A DNA stretch of 64,000 nucleotides from JAWLHU01 sp049324875 (GCA_049324875.1 JBMONC010000053.1:211067-275066), one strand, 5' to 3'. Counted from the first letter of the stretch, positions 7,228-14,972 are shown. Notes: generated by a model not told the origin, from the letters alone. Made by a program: numbers and translations.

Positions 7228-7938
7228 GTGACCTGGCCGCCGGCACCCCACTGGCGGGGCTGGCGGCACGTGACCAAGCTGGACCCGGAGCGCCCGCTGC
7301 CCGACAGCAGCCTGGAGCTGATCTACGCCAGCGGCACCGACGCGATCCTGATCGGCGGCTCCACCGGGATGACCCAGGGGGCGGTGCTCAGCCTGCTGGG
7401 CCGGCTCCAGGAGGCCCCCGTCCCGGTGGCGCTGGAGGTCTCCACCATGGAGTCGGCCATGCCGGGCCCGGCGCTCTTCCTGATCCCGCTGGTGCTGAAC
7501 ACAGCCGATGCCCGCTGGCTGGGGCGGGCCCAGGCCGAGGCGCTGGCCTCCATCCTCCCGGTGGTGGGGGAGTACATCCCCTGGCACCTGCTGCTGCCGG
7601 AGGCCTACCTGGTGCTCAACCCCGAGGCGACCGTGGCCCGGGTGACCGGGGCCGACACCTCGCTGGATGCGGCGATGGCGGCGGCCTATGCCGCCTTTGC
7701 CGGGCGGGTCCTGCGGCTGCCGGTGATCTACGTGGAGTACAGCGGGGCCTTCGGCGACATGGAGCTGCTCCGGGCGGTGAAGGAGCAGGCGGGGGAGGCC
7801 CATCTCATCTACGGGGGCGGCATCACCGGGGCCGAGCAGGCCGCCCTGGCGGGGAGGTGGGCCGATACGGTGGTGGTCGGGAACCTGGTCTACACCGCAC
7901 CCGACCGGCTGAAGGAGACCGTCGACGCCCTCCGGTAG
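7228..7938 (+). CDS. pcrB: Heptaprenylglyceryl phosphate synthase PcrB
   Basis: PcrB is a TIM-barrel prenyltransferase that joins sn-glycerol-1-phosphate to a polyprenyl diphosphate, giving archaeal-type ether lipids in Firmicutes. Visible family motifs are RHVTKLDPERPLP near the start, GTDAILIGGSTG, YIEYSG-like VIYVEYSGAFGD and the phosphate-binding YGGGITGAEQA. At 236 residues from GTG 7228 it has normal length. The start is uncertain: TTG 7204 and CTG 7213 lie nearer to the GGAGG motifs at 7199-7210, while GTG 7228 best matches the family N-terminus. It is convergent with the oligopeptide transporter genes. Confidence 0.9.
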   Translation: MTWPPAPHWRGWRHVTKLDPERPLPDSSLELIYASGTDAILIGGSTGMTQGAVLSLLGRLQEAPVPVALEVSTMESAMPGPALFLIPLVLNTADARWLGRAQAEALASILPVVGEYIPWHLLLPEAYLVLNPEATVARVTGADTSLDAAMAAAYAAFAGRVLRLPVIYVEYSGAFGDMELLRAVKEQAGEAHLIYGGGITGAEQAALAGRWADTVVVGNLVYTAPDRLKETVDALR

Positions 7939-7959
7939 CCCGTGGGCCGGGGAAGAGGA

Positions 7960-7993
7960 AAGCCACCAACACCGATGGTTGGTGGCTCTTTTC
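7960..7993. terminator. Bidirectional terminator between pcrB and oppC
   Basis: GCCACCAAC pairs with GTTGGTGGC (via ACCGATG loop), followed by TCTTTT on the plus strand and, read on the minus strand, by TTTCCTCTT. It lies between two convergent genes. Confidence 0.8.
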
Positions 7994-8001
7994 GTGCGGC
8001 G

Positions 8002-8907
8002 TTACCGCTTCATCTTGGGGTCCAGGGCGTCCCGCAAGCCGTCACCGACGAAGTTGAAGCAGATGACGACCAGGAAGATCGCAAAGCCCGGCCAGATGGA
8101 GACCCACGGGGCCTGCTTCAGGAAGGCCCGGCCGGCAAAGAGCATCTGGCCCCAGGAGATGGCGGGCGGCGGGGTGCCGATGCCCAGGAAGGAGAGGCCG
8201 GACTCGGAGAGGATCGCGCCGCCGATTCGCAGGGTGGCCGAGACGATGATCGGGCCCATCGCATTCGGCAGGATGTGCCGGAAGATCAGGCGGGCGTCGG
8301 TGGCGCCCATCGCCCGGGAGGCCACGGAGAAGTCGCGCTGCCGCAGCGTCAGGAACTGCGAGCGGACAATCTGGGCCAGGCTGGGCCAGGAGGTGACGCC
8401 GATCACGAACATGATGTTGAAGACCGAGGGCTTGATCACCGCAACCACGGTGATCAGCAGGAAGAAGACCGGGATGATGTCAATCGCCTCGGCGATCCGC
8501 ATCAGCAGGAGGTCGATCCAGGTGCCGCCGTAGAAGCCGGCCACGGCGCCCACCAGGGTGCCGATCGTCACCGCCATGCCCATCGCAACGAAGCCGACCG
8601 AGAGCGAGACCCGGGAGCCCCAGATCATCCGGGAGAGCACGTCCCGGCCCAGGTTGTCGGTGCCGAGGGGATGCTCCGGGCTGGGCGGCTGGAAGCGCTC
8701 GGCGATGTTCATCGTATCCAGCGGTTCGCTGGCCAGATACGGGGCGAGCAGCGCCACGGTGTAAAAGAGCAGCAGGACCACGCCGCCCATGACGGCGGTC
8801 TTGTTGCGCATGAAGCGGCGGAGGATCTGCTGGAACTGGGAGGTCTCCTTGGGGGCAACTCCGCCCTGCTTCTTGGTATCCGCTTGCTTGCTCTGTGGAA
8901 GAGCCAC
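8002..8907 (-). CDS. Peptide/nickel ABC transporter permease, OppC/DppC type
   Basis: One of the two inner-membrane permease subunits of a peptide-type ABC importer. After a cytoplasmic N-terminus it has about six membrane segments. It carries the DppC signatures HPLGTDNLGRDVLSR and the EAA loop RAMGATDARLIFRHILPN, which contacts the ATPase, and ends near LDPKMKR. GTG 8907 is six bases after AGGGGGTG and is preferred over GTG 8916. It is downstream of the B-type permease by 17 bases. Known family substrates are peptides, nickel or glutathione; the one here is not evident. Confidence 0.92.
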   Translation of the reverse strand: MALPQSKQADTKKQGGVAPKETSQFQQILRRFMRNKTAVMGGVVLLLFYTVALLAPYLASEPLDTMNIAERFQPPSPEHPLGTDNLGRDVLSRMIWGSRVSLSVGFVAMGMAVTIGTLVGAVAGFYGGTWIDLLLMRIAEAIDIIPVFFLLITVVAVIKPSVFNIMFVIGVTSWPSLAQIVRSQFLTLRQRDFSVASRAMGATDARLIFRHILPNAMGPIIVSATLRIGGAILSESGLSFLGIGTPPPAISWGQMLFAGRAFLKQAPWVSIWPGFAIFLVVICFNFVGDGLRDALDPKMKR

Positions 8908-8924
8908 GGGTGTCACCCCCTATG

Positions 8925-9911
8925 CTAGTCGTACTTGATGCGCGGGTCGACCCAGACGTAAGCCATATCCACCAGGAGGAAGCCCACCAGGGTCAACACG
9001 GAAGACATGAGCATGATCGCCATGGAGACGTTGTAGTCGCGCTGGATGACAGCGTCGAAGCCGACACGGCCGATCCCGGGCCACGAGAAGATGGTCTCGA
9101 TGATGACCGAGCCACCCACCAGGGAGGAGAGAAGGCCACCCGAGATGGCGATGATCGGCAGCAGGGCATTCCGGAGCGCATGCTTGTAGATGACGACCTG
9201 CTCTGCCAGGCCCTTGGCGCGGGCGGTGCGGACGTAGTCTTCCTTCAGAACCTCCAGCATGCTGGAGCGCATAAAGCGTGTAAGGCTTGTCAGACCGCCG
9301 AAGACGATGACCATCAGGGGCAGGAGCATGTACTTGGCTCGGTCGGCAACAACGGAGAGCCACCCGTAAGTTTCAAAGTTAATGCCCGGCGTGGCGATGC
9401 CATTCGTCGGAATCAGCCCGCCGGAGTTCATGGCAACGCCCCAGATCAGGAGGGTCGCAACCCAGAAGCTGGGCGCCGCCTGCCCCGCAAAGGCCAGGCC
9501 TGTCACGGAGTAGTCGAGCTTGGAGTACTGTTTCACCGCGGAGACGACACCCAGGGGAATGGCGATCGAATAGATGAGGAAGAGGGCAACCAGGTTGAGC
9601 TGCAGCGTGTTGGGCAGCGCGGAGACAATGACCTCGCCCACGGGCTTGCGGTAGAAGTAGGAGGTACCGAAGTCGCCGGTCAGGACGTTGCCGAGCCAGC
9701 GGATGTACTGAATATGGATCGGGTCGTTGAGGCCCCAGCGGTCTCTGAGCGCCTCCAGCCTGGACGGGTCCATGGTCGCGTCGGCCTCGGCAGCCAGCAG
9801 AACATTTTCCGGGCCGCCGGGGGCCATCTGCATGATGCCGAACGAGAAGAGGGTCGCAAGGATCAGCAGCGGGATCATGTTGAGGATGCGCTTGGTCAGG
9901 AAGCGGCCCAT
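8925..9911 (-). CDS. Peptide/nickel ABC transporter permease, OppB/DppB type
   Basis: The partner permease, 328 residues. It starts MGRFLTKRILNMIPLLILATL, the usual DppB first helix, followed by a long extracytoplasmic loop with DRWGLNDPIHIQYIRWL and GDFGTSY. The EAA loop is RTARAKGLAEQVVIYKHALRN. With the C-type permease it forms the channel. The ATPase genes usually found beside such permeases are not in the window, so the complex must use ATPases encoded elsewhere. Confidence 0.93.
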   Translation of the reverse strand: MGRFLTKRILNMIPLLILATLFSFGIMQMAPGGPENVLLAAEADATMDPSRLEALRDRWGLNDPIHIQYIRWLGNVLTGDFGTSYFYRKPVGEVIVSALPNTLQLNLVALFLIYSIAIPLGVVSAVKQYSKLDYSVTGLAFAGQAAPSFWVATLLIWGVAMNSGGLIPTNGIATPGINFETYGWLSVVADRAKYMLLPLMVIVFGGLTSLTRFMRSSMLEVLKEDYVRTARAKGLAEQVVIYKHALRNALLPIIAISGGLLSSLVGGSVIIETIFSWPGIGRVGFDAVIQRDYNVSMAIMLMSSVLTLVGFLLVDMAYVWVDPRIKYD

Positions 9912-9952
9912 CCGGTGTCACCACCCTTATGGTCGATTGTCGGGCGATAAAA

Positions 9953-9977
9953 GGGGGCGCCCAGGGCGGGCGCCCCC
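9953..9977 (-). terminator. Strong hairpin between oppA-like and oppB-like genes
   Basis: On the minus strand GGGGGCGCCC pairs perfectly with GGGCGCCCCC around a five-base loop and is followed by TTTTAT. A partial terminator here would give excess binding-protein mRNA over permease mRNA, as is usual for ABC importers. Confidence 0.8.
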
Positions 9978-10001
9978 TTCCGAAGGTATCCTTGGCGGGA
10001 C

Positions 10002-11696
10002 TTACTGCTCGTTAATATACCACTGGTAGACGTAGGCGGTGTCGGCACCGGTGCCGGGGAAGTTCCGCACGCCCTTGATCCGGCTGCTGACGAAGTCGGT
10101 GTACTTGTTGGCGTAGACGATGATCACCGGCGCCTCGTCGATGACGATCTTCTGGAACTCCGAGTAGTACTGCTTCCGCTTGGCCGGGTCGAACTCGGAG
10201 CGGGCATCCTCCAGGAGCTTGTCCACCGTCGGGTTGCCGTAACGGGAGCGGTTGAAGCCGTTCACGTTGCCCTTGGCATCCGGCTTGCCGGTGGAGCTGT
10301 GGAAGAGGTTGTACTGGGAGTCGGGGTCGAGGCCCAGGCTCATGCCGCCGAAGGAGAGGTCGAACTTGCCCGGCTTGGTGAAGTTGTCGGTGAGGGCGTT
10401 GAAGTCCATCAGCTGGACATCCAGCTCCACGCCGATCTGCTTCCAGTTGTTCCGGGCGATGGTGGCGATGCCCTCGATCAGGGTGGAGCCGGAGCTGCCG
10501 TAGAAGGTCAGCTTCAGGGGCTTGCCATCCTTCTCGTAGATGCCGTTGGCGCCCATGGTGTAGCCGGCCTGCTCCAGGAGCTGCTTGGCCTTGGCGGGGT
10601 CATACGGATAGGCCTTGGCAGAGGAGTCGAAAGCCCAGGAGACCGGAGGAATCGGGCCCGGAGGAATGGTGGCACGGCCCTCCATGACGCCCTGGATGAT
10701 CGCCTGGCGGTCGAGGCCGTAGGTCAGCGCCTGGCGGACCAGCTTGTTGTCAAGGGGCGGCTTGGTGTTGTTGATCTGGATGTAGCCGAAGCCGTTCCGA
10801 TCGTAGTGGTACGGGGTCAGCTTGTCCTTGAAGTCCTTCTCGAGCATGGCCACATCAGCCGGCTCGGGGTTGATCCAGTCGATCTCGCCGTTCTGGACGG
10901 CGGCCAGCTGGGTCTGGCTGTCGGGGATCACCTTGTACATGATGGTCTCGATGAAGGGGGCGCCGCCCTTGGCCTTGGAGGCGAACCAGTTGGGGTTCCG
11001 CTCCAGGATCACGTACTGGCCGCGGACGTACTCCTTCAGCTTGTAGGGGCCGGTGCCGACAGGGTTCATGGAGACAGGGTTCTTGTCCATGTCCTTGACC
11101 GGCGTGCCCTCAAACAGCTTCTTCTGCATGATGCCGTAGTTGATGTTGGTGAAGATCGGGGCGAAGGGCTTCTTCATCTTGATGGTGACGGTGTACTTGT
11201 CGGTCGCCGTCACGGACTCGATGTCCTTCAGAGAGGCAGCGCGCGGGCCGGTGTAGTCCGGGTGCTTAATGGTCATCAGGGTGAAGGCAACGTCCTCGGC
11301 GGTCAGCTCAGCGCCGTCGGTGAACTTGATGCCCTCCTTGATCTTGATGGTGAAGGTCAGCTTGTCGTCAGAGATCTTCCAGGACTCGGCGACATGCGGC
11401 TGGGGCTCCCAGTTGTCGTTGAACTCGAACAGGCCGTCGTAGATGTGCTGGACGATCTCGGCACCGTAAGCCGTGGAGTAGAGAATCGGGTTGAAGCTGT
11501 CCGGCTCCTTATCGAGGGCCAGGTTCACCTGACCGCCGACAGCGGGCTTCTTGGCAACGTTAGCCGGCTTGTCTGCGGGCTTGTCCGCGGGCTTGTCGCC
11601 GCCGGTGGCCCCCTGCTTGGGACCGCAAGCCGCCAGGAACATGCTGGTGGCGACCAGCAGGCTCAGCAGGAGTGAGGCCTTACGACCAAAGCGCAT
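10002..11696 (-). CDS. Peptide ABC transporter substrate-binding lipoprotein
   Basis: A family 5 extracellular solute-binding protein of 564 residues. The lipobox LAAC is near residue 24 after MRFGRKASLLLSLLVATS, so it would be anchored outside the membrane. A DKPADKPADKPA linker follows. Family signatures include PDSFNPILYSTAYGAEIVQHIYDGL and a long C-terminal domain. ATG 11696 is eight bases after AAAGGGGG; an upstream in-frame codon at 11729 has no such site. It heads the leftward cluster with the two permeases and delivers the substrate to them. Substrate unknown. Confidence 0.93.
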   Translation of the reverse strand: MRFGRKASLLLSLLVATSMFLAACGPKQGATGGDKPADKPADKPANVAKKPAVGGQVNLALDKEPDSFNPILYSTAYGAEIVQHIYDGLFEFNDNWEPQPHVAESWKISDDKLTFTIKIKEGIKFTDGAELTAEDVAFTLMTIKHPDYTGPRAASLKDIESVTATDKYTVTIKMKKPFAPIFTNINYGIMQKKLFEGTPVKDMDKNPVSMNPVGTGPYKLKEYVRGQYVILERNPNWFASKAKGGAPFIETIMYKVIPDSQTQLAAVQNGEIDWINPEPADVAMLEKDFKDKLTPYHYDRNGFGYIQINNTKPPLDNKLVRQALTYGLDRQAIIQGVMEGRATIPPGPIPPVSWAFDSSAKAYPYDPAKAKQLLEQAGYTMGANGIYEKDGKPLKLTFYGSSGSTLIEGIATIARNNWKQIGVELDVQLMDFNALTDNFTKPGKFDLSFGGMSLGLDPDSQYNLFHSSTGKPDAKGNVNGFNRSRYGNPTVDKLLEDARSEFDPAKRKQYYSEFQKIVIDEAPVIIVYANKYTDFVSSRIKGVRNFPGTGADTAYVYQWYINEQ

Positions 11697-12000
11697 CTCT
11701 CTGTTTCCCCCTTTAATGGTGTGGCCCAAAATGATTCAGGCGCAGATAAGACGGCCCGATTGTGTCGCTGGTTCAGAGAAATTGTCGGCCAATTATAGTT
11801 ATACTTTTACCCCTTGTTGCTATCGTCAGTAATTGACATCACATTCTACGCGCGCTACCGTGACTTGCCTCGGTTGCGGGAATGAGCGCGCATTACTCTG
11901 GAGAGCGGTGGGGGTATGTGACATGAACGCCCCAATGAACTCTTCCCTGTGTACGGCGGGCGAGGAGTTCGCCCGCTCTGAGGCGGCAGCCGGTGCCTGG
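11697..12000 (-). promoter_or_regulatory. Upstream region of the binding-protein gene
   Basis: No gene is seen in this stretch. On the minus strand TATAAT (11792-11797) is a likely -10 for the binding-protein gene, with no clear -35. A perfect inverted repeat, GCGGGCGA / TCGCCCGC (11956-11976), lies just after the interrupted cysteine-rich gene. It may end that transcript, although no T-run follows. Confidence 0.45.
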
Positions 12001-12435
12001 CTAGTCGCAGTCCTTGCAGGCGTCCTTGGGTACCATCGGAGGGCAGCCGGCGGTCACCGTTCTGCACTCCTTCGGCATGCACATGCCCAGGGTGGGAACT
12101 AGCACCTGCACCGTGGCCTTGGACTTGATCACAATGCAGAAGTTGAAGACACAGTTGATCTCGCTGTTCGCCTCGTCGAAGACGCAGCAGCAGTTGCCGG
12201 TGACATCGCACTGAATTTGAGTACCCACCGGGACGCAGAGGACCACCTGCTTCAGGACCACCACAACCTGGTTGATGGTGGCGATCGGGACGCCATTCAA
12301 CCGGTTGAAGAGCCGAAGGGTGACAGGGACGTTGATCGCCAGGCAGACCAGGAACTTGTTCTTCTTCGCATCGACCTCCTGGCGGGAGACCTCCCGGCAA
12401 GTAATCTGCTGAGTATCGATCTGGCAGTCCACCAC
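12001..12435 (-). CDS. 3' part of an interrupted cysteine-rich gene
   Basis: The coding frame can be read from 12493 down to 12001, but it has no proper start: GTG 12435 is the first possible one and lacks a ribosome-binding site, and a TAG lies in frame at about 12537. The product has 15 cysteines, including NCCCVF and CKDCD at the end, and alternating hydrophobic beta-like strands. Homologous residues line up with the intact neighbour at 14973-15632 (ITCREV with VTCQEI; VVLCVPVGTQIQCDVTGNCCC with VVLCAPLGTDVSCEVRGTCIC; LVPTLGMCMPKEC with LVPTFGMVLPKEC). The missing head is found at 14746-14820. Function unknown; a spore-surface role is inferred only from the promoter of its 5' part. Confidence 0.75.
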   Translation of the reverse strand: MVDCQIDTQQITCREVSRQEVDAKKNKFLVCLAINVPVTLRLFNRLNGVPIATINQVVVVLKQVVLCVPVGTQIQCDVTGNCCCVFDEANSEINCVFNFCIVIKSKATVQVLVPTLGMCMPKECRTVTAGCPPMVPKDACKDCD

Positions 12436-12486
12436 GACCGGTGTTTCGTTGGGGATGTCAGGCGCCGGAAAGGTGCGCTCTATCCG

Positions 12487-12501
12487 TTGCTCCTGGAAGC
12501 A
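12487..12501 (-). repeat. Left recombination site of the intervening element
   Basis: TTGCTCCTGGAAGCA on the plus strand matches the right copy at 14752-14766 in 14 of 15 positions. TGCTCC and GGAAGCA-side arms are inverted around a central TG (12494-12495), with one mismatch in the left arm. It lies within codons of the interrupted gene. Confidence 0.75.
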
Positions 12502-12644
12502 TCGGCAGAAGCCGAACCGACTGATACCTTTGTGCTAGGACGGAATTAAACACCTCCACGGATGGAGGGAGAGGTGCGGACCCGGTATACTGGGAGACGC
12601 TAGTTCGCCGTTTGCTGCGGACACGCCTTAAAGGGGGTTCCTTC

Positions 12645-13160
12645 ATGCGCAAGGCCGTACCGGTTCTGCTCATCGTCGGGTTTGCCGCCTTCATCATCTA
12701 CATGATCAGCGGCATGAAGAGCGTCCAGGAGACCCCTCCGGGGCCGATCTCGCTGCCCGAGCAGTTTGGCGCCTTCCGGCAGACCTACCTCGCCACGGGC
12801 GAAGAGGGGCTGCTCAACTTCGACCGCCAGCATAAGAAGCGAATTCCGATCAAGGAAGGGGTCAAGGGGGAGTACACCGACGGCACGGTCAAGGTGGACC
12901 TCTGGGTGGCCAACGGGGCCGGCCCGACCCACGCCCATCAGATGTTCATGGAGATGGCCTCGACCATCGGCACTGACCACCTGATCTTCACCCAGCCCAA
13001 GCCGGTGGAGCTGGGCAGCATCACCGGCTACCGGACCGAGGGGCAGGAAGCGGTCAACTTCTTCTTCACCAAGGATGGCCGGGTTTACTGGATCGGCATC
13101 CGGGGCGGCAACCCGGACGAGGTGGTCAAGACCTTTCTGTCGGGGCTGGTGGATCCTTAA
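12645..13160 (+). CDS. Membrane-anchored protein carried by the intervening element
   Basis: A 171-residue protein starting MRKAVPVLLIVGFAAFIIYM, an uncleaved signal-anchor helix without a lipobox, followed by a soluble extracytoplasmic domain. That domain contains EQFGAFRQTYLATGEEGL and GTVKVDLWVANGAGPTHAH. ATG 12645 follows AAAGGGGG by nine bases. It lies on the strand opposite the recombinase, inside the element. I do not recognise the family, and nothing marks it as a recombination factor. It may be a passenger gene. Confidence 0.65.
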   Translation: MRKAVPVLLIVGFAAFIIYMISGMKSVQETPPGPISLPEQFGAFRQTYLATGEEGLLNFDRQHKKRIPIKEGVKGEYTDGTVKVDLWVANGAGPTHAHQMFMEMASTIGTDHLIFTQPKPVELGSITGYRTEGQEAVNFFFTKDGRVYWIGIRGGNPDEVVKTFLSGLVDP

Positions 13161-13203
13161 GCATATCGGTCAGGCGGGGGAGTGGTCTTTCATGGCCGCT
13201 TCC

Positions 13204-14688
13204 TCATCGCTTTTTATCGGCGTGCTTGTGGAGATGGATCACCAACTCTGCGCCCCTCAGTTCGACCTGGCGCACCAGCCGCCGGACCAGGCTGGCATCG
13301 AGTGAGGGGTCCTGGGGTCGGTCAGGGACGCAGCGGGTAGGGTGTTCCCTCAGGGCCTGAATCTGCTGCTCCAGCAGGGTCAGGTGGGAGCGGGCCTCCT
13401 CGGGCGCAATCGTCCCGTCCCGCAGCAGGGCCAGCATCGACCGGCGGGCGGCTTGCTTCTGCTGGAGCAGACGGGCCAGCTCCGCCCGCTCCTCCGGCGC
13501 GACCGAGCCGTTCGGGTCCGGGTCCCACACCCGCTCTCCGATCGCGCGGCGCACCGCCTCCTCCACCGGGCCCGCCGGCCGGAGCGGCAGCGGGCAGGTC
13601 CGGGTCCCGCCGTAGCGGTTCCGGCAGACCAGGTAGACCGTCCGCCGCTTGGTCTCGTGATGCACGCTCGCCCCGCACAGGCCGCAGACCACCAGGCCGC
13701 TCAGCAGGTGCTGCCTCCTGCCGCCCCGGCGGCGGCGGGAGAGGGCCTCCTGCGCCGCCGCAAAGAGCGGGGGGGCGATCAGGGGCGGAATCGGCAGGCG
13801 GACCCAGTCGCCCTCGGGGCGGGGTTCCGGCCGGAGCAGGCCGCCGCCATCCTCCGGAGGCAGGGCGCGGCGCAGGTGCAGCGGGAGCTGCCGGCGGGCC
13901 TGAATTCCCCGCCAGTCCGCCCGGTTGAGGATCAACTCCCCCACGTAGGCCCGGTTCTGGAGGAGGAAGCGGACGGTGCTGGCGTACCAGCGGCGAGCCA
14001 CCCCCTGCATCCGGCGGCGGGACGAGGGTGGTGGCACACCGAGCGCTGTCAGACGGTCCGCCACCTCTCCCGGCGTCAGGCGCTCCTCTGCCACCCAGCG
14101 GAAGATCCGCTCCACCCACCGGTGCTCTGAGGGGTTGGCGGAGTAGCTGCCCGTCGTGCGGTCGTAGTCCCAGCCGTAGATCTGCACGTTGTGCGGCACG
14201 CCGCCCCGGGCCAGCTTGCCCCGCTTGCCCCGGCTGGTCCGCTCCAGGATCTTGGCCTTCTCCAGTTCCGCCATGATTCCGCGCATCTGAAAGAAGGCCC
14301 GCCCCTCCGGCGATGTGCGATCGAAGTCGTGCTGCACGAAGACCAGCTGGGTCCCCCGCCGCTCCAACTCGTCGGCCACCAGGCACTGCAGCGTCAGCCG
14401 GCGGGCCAACCTGTCCGGGTCCAGGCAGATGACCCAGGTGGGGCGGTACCTGCGGACCCACTCACGCAGGGCGCTCAGCGCTGGTCGCTCCAGAATGTCG
14501 CCCGGAGCGGTGTCCTCGAAGAGCTGCTCCACCAGGTGAACGGGCTGCCCCAGCCGGAGGGAAAGGGCGGAGGCCAGCTCGCGCGCCTTCTGCTGGCAAG
14601 CCCTGACCTGCTCCGGCAGGGAGTAGCCCCGGCTCTTCTGCTCTTCGGTGGAGACCCGCACATAGATCGCGGCGGCATGGTCGGCCAT
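13204..14688 (-). CDS. Large serine recombinase of the intervening element
   Basis: A 494-residue site-specific recombinase that would cut and rejoin DNA through a 5'-phosphoserine link. The N-terminal resolvase domain contains the catalytic serine in AIYVRVSTEEQ (residue 13) and the arginines of LDPDRLARRLT. A recombinase domain follows (GVPHNVQIYGWDYDRTTGSYSANP), then a zinc ribbon (VVCGLCGASVHH ... CRNRYGGTRTC) and a coiled-coil-like region (LLQQKQAARRSMLALL). ATG 14688 follows GGGAGGG by seven bases. It begins 64 bases inside the right site, the usual place for an integrase of this class. It lies downstream of the promoter of the interrupted gene, in the same direction, with no T-run terminator seen between them. 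Confidence 0.93.
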   Translation of the reverse strand: MADHAAAIYVRVSTEEQKSRGYSLPEQVRACQQKARELASALSLRLGQPVHLVEQLFEDTAPGDILERPALSALREWVRRYRPTWVICLDPDRLARRLTLQCLVADELERRGTQLVFVQHDFDRTSPEGRAFFQMRGIMAELEKAKILERTSRGKRGKLARGGVPHNVQIYGWDYDRTTGSYSANPSEHRWVERIFRWVAEERLTPGEVADRLTALGVPPPSSRRRMQGVARRWYASTVRFLLQNRAYVGELILNRADWRGIQARRQLPLHLRRALPPEDGGGLLRPEPRPEGDWVRLPIPPLIAPPLFAAAQEALSRRRRGGRRQHLLSGLVVCGLCGASVHHETKRRTVYLVCRNRYGGTRTCPLPLRPAGPVEEAVRRAIGERVWDPDPNGSVAPEERAELARLLQQKQAARRSMLALLRDGTIAPEEARSHLTLLEQQIQALREHPTRCVPDRPQDPSLDASLVRRLVRQVELRGAELVIHLHKHADKKR

Positions 14689-14698
14689 CTGGATCCCT

Positions 14699-14722
14699 CC
14701 CGGGGCAGGGATACGCCCCGGG
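14699..14722 (-). promoter_or_regulatory. Perfect hairpin beside the recombinase ribosome-binding site
   Basis: CCCGGGGC and GCCCCGGG form an 8-bp perfect inverted repeat around eight bases. On the minus strand its 3' arm runs straight into GGGAGGG, so folding could limit recombinase translation. It has no T-run and is unlikely to be a terminator. Confidence 0.45.
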
Positions 14723-14745
14723 GGGCCCGTCCCATGACTCGGGCT

Positions 14746-14820
14746 TCACGCTTGCTTCTGGAAGCAGAAGTCGAAGACTTTCTGCGCCTCGATACAGATC
14801 ACTTCGTGCTTGCCATCCAC
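14746..14820 (-). CDS. 5' fragment of the interrupted cysteine-rich gene (24 codons)
   Basis: GTG 14820 is nine bases after GGAGGAGGG. The short product is VDGKHEVICIEAQKVFDFC followed by FQKQA and a stop, the last codons being element sequence beyond the recombination site. The stretch from EV to FDFC matches REIVVVEARKVFDFC in the intact paralogue upstream. It is thus the missing head of the gene whose body lies at 12001-12493. A mother-cell-type promoter lies 45 bases upstream. In the unexcised state it gives only this stub. Confidence 0.75.
   Translation of the reverse strand: MDGKHEVICIEAQKVFDFCFQKQA
14752..14766 (-). repeat. Right recombination site of the intervening element
   Basis: TTGCTTCTGGAAGCA on the plus strand contains TGCTTC and GAAGCA, a perfect 6-bp inverted repeat around the central TG at 14759-14760. 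It matches the left site at 12487-12501 in 14 of 15 positions, in the same orientation, as deletion requires. Confidence 0.75.
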
Positions 14821-14864
14821 GGAACGAAACCCTCCTCCTGCCGGCTTCATATCCGGCCTGGTGC

Positions 14865-14892
14865 TATGTTATGTAACCGGGTGCCGAAGGGT
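14865..14892 (-). promoter_or_regulatory. Sigma-K-like promoter for the interrupted gene
   Basis: On the minus strand the -10 is CATAACATA (14865-14873), a perfect CATAnnnTA, and AC (14891-14892) lies 17 bases upstream as the short sigma-K -35. It precedes the GTG start by about 45 bases. The same AC-17-CATA geometry occurs ahead of the paralogue at 15692-15719. Confidence 0.6.
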
Positions 14893-14938
14893 ACATCGCC
14901 CGGGCGCACCCGCTGCCACGGGTCCCCGGGAGAAAAGC

Positions 14939-14968
14939 GGAAGGGCGCCGCCAGCGCGGTGCCCTTCC
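14939..14968 (-). terminator. Terminator of the intact cysteine-rich gene
   Basis: GGAAGGGCACCGC and GCGGCGCCCTTCC (minus strand) pair with one G-T wobble and are followed by GCTTTTCTCC, directly after the stop codon of the gene at 14973. Confidence 0.75.
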
Positions 14969-14972
14969 CATC

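Larger units (their letters stand above)
12494..14760. mobile_element. Skin-like intervening element carrying a serine recombinase
   Basis: The 2265-bp segment between the central dinucleotides of the two sites contains a large serine recombinase gene next to the right site and one membrane-anchored protein gene on the other strand. Removing it joins codon TTC of the 5' fragment through CAG to GAG CAA CGG of the 3' part. The result is one 185-codon frame that aligns with the intact paralogue: VFDFCFQEQRIERTF against VFDFCTQEDLLERCF. The excised length is 755 x 3 bases. The arrangement resembles the B. subtilis skin and SPbeta elements, which excise from sigK and spsM during sporulation. That excision here is developmentally timed is inference. 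Confidence 0.8.

Noticed and set aside
12217..12549. Plus-strand frame opposite the interrupted gene
   Set aside because: It covers the left recombination site and the conserved cysteine-rich frame in antisense; composition is His/Asp-rich as for a shadow.
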